This document shows, one piece after another, positions 16,797 through 19,005 of a DNA stretch of 19,005 nt (position 1 is the stretch's first letter; each line of letters begins with the position of its first letter). This DNA is from Pseudomonas sp. UBA5782 (GTDB lineage Bacteria > Pseudomonadota > Gammaproteobacteria > Pseudomonadales > Pseudomonadaceae): positions 5,484-24,488 of the forward strand of contig DIEE01000235.1 in NCBI GenBank assembly GCA_002418465.1, given 5' to 3'. The position numbers and the translations under genes were made by a program. The notes under the pieces were generated by a model. That model saw only the letters and a list, made by a program, of their open reading frames with translations. It was not told the DNA's origin and ran no database searches.

Positions 16797-16815
16797 GCGG
16801 AGCATTCAGCTCCGC
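16797..16815. repeat. Inverted repeat between the convergent yhbY and DUF4149 genes
   Basis: GCGGAGC-ATTCA-GCTCCGC forms a perfect 7-bp stem and overlaps the stop codon of the DUF4149 gene, 10 bases after yhbY. Neither side has a T-run, so it is at best a weak bidirectional terminator or an mRNA 3'-end stabiliser. Confidence 0.4.
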
Positions 16816-17213
16816 GGCTGGCCCGGCACCGGCTGCAACACCAGCAGCGCGCCGCAGAAACCCAACAGCAGATAGACGAAGCGCGGGGCGAACTCCGCGC
16901 CGGGCAAGCCTGCGCGCAGCAGCGGATAGCTCACCGCAAGCAGCAGGATAACCAGCAGCAGCCGGCCGCGCGCCTGACGCCAGAGGCCCGAAAGCCCTTC
17001 GGCCTGCACCAGGATCAAGCCCTGCAGCAGCGCGCAGAAGGCAGCGAAGGCGATCAGCAGCGAGCGCAGGCCGGCGCCGACTTCCTCGATCAGCAGCGGC
17101 GCCAGGCCGATGCGCTGCAGCGCCGGCAACATCACGAAGTGCAACAGCCACAGGCCACCGACCCAGAAGGTCTGCGCCAACCGCCAGGCAGCGGCGCCGG
17201 CTCGCAGGCGCAC
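16806..17213 (-). CDS. DUF4149-family integral membrane protein, function unknown
   Basis: The product is 135 residues and very hydrophobic, with about four transmembrane helices (roughly 12-35, 48-70, 82-98 and 108-128). The N-terminal signature TFWVGGLWLLHFVMLPAL is typical of DUF4149/TMEM205-like proteins, and such a gene is usually found beside greA in pseudomonads. No catalytic motif is visible and no function is known. The GTG start lies one base after the greA stop (TGA-G-GTG), so translation is probably coupled to greA. The ribosome binding site in front of it is poor, and a start a few codons later cannot be excluded, because GAGGTG at this point could serve as a Shine-Dalgarno sequence. 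Confidence 0.8.
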   Translation of the reverse strand: MRLRAGAAAWRLAQTFWVGGLWLLHFVMLPALQRIGLAPLLIEEVGAGLRSLLIAFAAFCALLQGLILVQAEGLSGLWRQARGRLLLVILLLAVSYPLLRAGLPGAEFAPRFVYLLLGFCGALLVLQPVPGQPRS

Positions 17214-17214
17214 C

Positions 17215-17691
17215 TCAGATATGGCGAACCTCGACGATCTCGTACTCGATCAGACCGCTGGGCGTCTGCACGCCCACGGAGTCGCCTTCCAGTTTGCCGA
17301 TCAGCGCACGGGCGATCGGCGAACTGACCGACAGCTTGCCGTGCTTCACGTCGGCTTCATCTTCGCCGACGATCTGGTAGGTGACGCTCTCGTCAGTCTC
17401 GACGTTGGCGATTTCCACCGTGCTGCCGAAGATCACCTTGCCGGTGTGCTCGATGGTGGTGACATCGATCACCACCGAATTCTGCAGTCGGCCCTCGATG
17501 TCGCGGATACGCGCCTCGACCATGCCCTGCTGTTCGCGGGCGGCGTGGTACTCGGCGTTTTCCTTGAGGTCGCCCAGCTCGCGCGCGGTGCCGATATCCT
17601 GGCTCAGCTTCGGACGGACGACCTTGGTCAGGTGGGCGAGTTCTTCTTCCAGGGCGCGAGCGCCCTGAACGGTCATGGGGTATTTGGTCAT
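17215..17691 (-). CDS. greA: Transcription elongation factor GreA
   Basis: GreA enters the RNA polymerase secondary channel and stimulates cleavage of backtracked RNA, rescuing stalled complexes. The product is 158 residues, the standard length. The N-terminal antiparallel coiled coil (about 1-75) has the acidic tip GDLKENAEYHAAREQQG, with D41 and E44 at the positions that hold the catalytic Mg. The C-terminal FKBP-like domain (about 80-158) contains VIFGSTVEI, ISSPIARALIGK-like (VSSPIARALIGK) and GDSVGVQTPSG. The ATG overlaps the carB stop (ATGA) and has AGGA within the carB end, so carB and greA are co-transcribed and coupled, the known carA-carB-greA arrangement of Pseudomonas. Confidence 0.98.
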   Translation of the reverse strand: MTKYPMTVQGARALEEELAHLTKVVRPKLSQDIGTARELGDLKENAEYHAAREQQGMVEARIRDIEGRLQNSVVIDVTTIEHTGKVIFGSTVEIANVETDESVTYQIVGEDEADVKHGKLSVSSPIARALIGKLEGDSVGVQTPSGLIEYEIVEVRHI

Positions 17692-19005
17692 GCGTTGATT
17701 CCTGCATGAAGGTCCTGCAGACGGCGCACGGTCTTTTCCGGACCGAATTTGAGCGCTTCACAGATCGCCTGGCCACCGGCGATGGTGGTGGTGATGCAGA
17801 TCTTGTGCTGCAGGGCGTTACGACGGATGGAGTAGGAGTCGGCGATCGATTGGCGACCCTCAGTGGTGTTGATGATCAGCGTGACCTCGTCATTCTTGAT
17901 CATGTCGACCACGTGCGGGCGGCCCTCGGTCACCTTGTTCACGCGACGCACCGGTAGGCCGGCGGCCTCGATGATACGCGCGGTGCCGGCAGTGGCTACC
18001 ACTTCGAAACCGAGGCCGACCAGGTCGCGGGCAACCTGCTCGACGAACGGCTTGTCGTCGTCGCGCACGCTGATGAACGCGCAGCCGGCGTTCGGCAGGA
18101 TTTCGCTGGCGCCCAGCTGGGCCTTGGCGAAGGCCTCGGCGAAGCTGTCGCCGACGCCCATCACCTCACCGGTGGATTTCATTTCCGGGCCGAGGATCGG
18201 GTCCACGCCGGGGAACTTGGCGAACGGGAACACCGCTTCCTTGACGCTGAAGAACGGCGGGATGATTTCCTTGGTGAAGCCGACTTCCTTGAGCGACTTG
18301 CCGGCCATTACCCGCGCAGCAATCTTCGCCAGCGAGGTGCCGATGCACTTGGACACGAACGGCACGGTACGCGAGGCCCGCGGGTTCACTTCCAGCACGT
18401 AGATGTCTTCGCCCTGCACCGCCATCTGCACGTTCATCAGGCCGATCACGCCCAGCTCCAGGGCCATCTTCTTGACCTGGCTGCGGATCTCGTCCTGGAT
18501 CGCCATCGGCAGCGAGTAGGGCGGCAACGAGCACGCGGAGTCGCCGGAGTGAACGCCGGCCTGCTCGATGTGCTGCATGATCGCGCCGATCACCACGTCT
18601 TCGCCGTCGCAAACGGCGTCGATGTCGACCTCGATGGCGCAATTGAGGAAGTGGTCGAGCAGCACCGGGCTGTCGTTGGAAACCTGCACGGCTTCGCGCA
18701 TGTAGCGCTTGAGCTCGTCTTCCTCGTAGACGATTTCCATCGCCCGGCCGCCGAGCACGTAGGACGGGCGCACCACCAGCGGGTAGCCGATGCGCTTGGC
18801 GCCGGCGATGGCTTCGTCTTCGCTGCGCGCGGTGGCGTTCGGCGGCTGGCGCAGGCTCAGGCGCTCGACCATCTGCTGGAAGCGCTCGCGGTCTTCTGCG
18901 CGGTCGATGGCGTCCGGGCTGGTGCCGATGATCGGCACGCCGGCTTCTTCCAGCGCGCGGCAGATCTTCAGCGGGGTCTGCCCGCCGTACTGCACGATCA
19001 CGCCC
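17688..19005 (-). CDS. carB: Carbamoyl-phosphate synthase large chain (C-terminal part, runs off the window)
   Basis: CarB makes carbamoyl phosphate from glutamine-derived ammonia, bicarbonate and two ATP, for arginine and pyrimidine synthesis. About 439 C-terminal residues of an approximately 1070-residue protein are present; the reading frame continues past the window edge (GVIVQYGGQTPLK), so no start is seen. The segment includes most of the second ATP-grasp domain, with RPSYVLGGRAMEIVY, VDIDAVCDGEDV, EQAGVHSGDSACSLPP and EVNPRASRTVPFVSK. The C-terminal MGS-like allosteric domain (about the last 140 residues) follows, with the region ATAGTARIIEAAGLPVRRVNKVTEGRPHVVDMI that binds UMP/IMP/ornithine effectors in E. 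coli. The end overlaps greA by 4 bases. The sequence is intact, with no frameshift. Confidence 0.98.
   Translation of the reverse strand, partial: GVIVQYGGQTPLKICRALEEAGVPIIGTSPDAIDRAEDRERFQQMVERLSLRQPPNATARSEDEAIAGAKRIGYPLVVRPSYVLGGRAMEIVYEEDELKRYMREAVQVSNDSPVLLDHFLNCAIEVDIDAVCDGEDVVIGAIMQHIEQAGVHSGDSACSLPPYSLPMAIQDEIRSQVKKMALELGVIGLMNVQMAVQGEDIYVLEVNPRASRTVPFVSKCIGTSLAKIAARVMAGKSLKEVGFTKEIIPPFFSVKEAVFPFAKFPGVDPILGPEMKSTGEVMGVGDSFAEAFAKAQLGASEILPNAGCAFISVRDDDKPFVEQVARDLVGLGFEVVATAGTARIIEAAGLPVRRVNKVTEGRPHVVDMIKNDEVTLIINTTEGRQSIADSYSIRRNALQHKICITTTIAGGQAICEALKFGPEKTVRRLQDLHAGINA

Overview
The window is a stretch of core housekeeping chromosome from a gammaproteobacterium of the Pseudomonas group (Pseudomonas or Stutzerimonas). 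Evidence is the high GC content, protein sequences that read as close Pseudomonas homologues, and the gene order carB-greA-(DUF4149)-yhbY/rlmE-ftsH-folP-glmM-tpiA-secG-tRNA-Leu-tRNA-fMet-rimP-nusA-infB-rbfA-truB-rpsO-pnp. Apart from yhbY and a small gene at the left edge, everything is transcribed on the minus strand, so the biological order runs from right to left.

Right part (about 15.7-19 kb): the 3' portion of carB (arginine/pyrimidine precursor synthesis) overlaps greA (transcript cleavage factor) by 4 bases. A small DUF4149 membrane protein gene follows almost directly. yhbY (ribosome assembly) lies on the plus strand, convergent with DUF4149 and divergent from rlmE (23S rRNA 2'-O-methyltransferase). 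rlmE leads into ftsH.

Middle part (about 10.2-15.6 kb): ftsH (membrane AAA protease), folP (dihydropteroate synthase), glmM (phosphoglucosamine mutase), tpiA (triosephosphate isomerase) and secG (translocon subunit) are tightly packed, with tRNA-Leu(GAG) 12 bases after secG. A perfect 13-bp hairpin separates this unit from the next.

Left-middle part (about 1.2-10.1 kb): a strong sigma70-like promoter drives the initiator tRNA. Two tandem intrinsic terminators follow, and then the nusA operon: rimP, nusA, infB, rbfA, truB, rpsO and pnp. It couples ribosome maturation, transcription elongation/termination, translation initiation, rRNA and tRNA modification, and RNA decay. It ends at a clear terminator. 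A large branched hairpin sits between rpsO and pnp, where enteric bacteria have their RNase III control site.

Left edge (1-1.2 kb): this is the most interesting non-coding part. Beyond the pnp terminator there is a pair of nearly identical 15-base repeats spaced 31 bases apart, a second terminator, a palindrome over a possible promoter, a secreted BON-domain protein gene, and then a 3' region with eight GGA motifs. Several of these GGA motifs lie in loops of small hairpins, and the region ends in a 13-bp intrinsic terminator. It looks like an RsmA/CsrA-sequestering small RNA released from, or transcribed with, the BON mRNA. A small exported DUF2845 protein gene converges on it from the plus strand. 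No mobile elements, CRISPR arrays or broken genes were seen.
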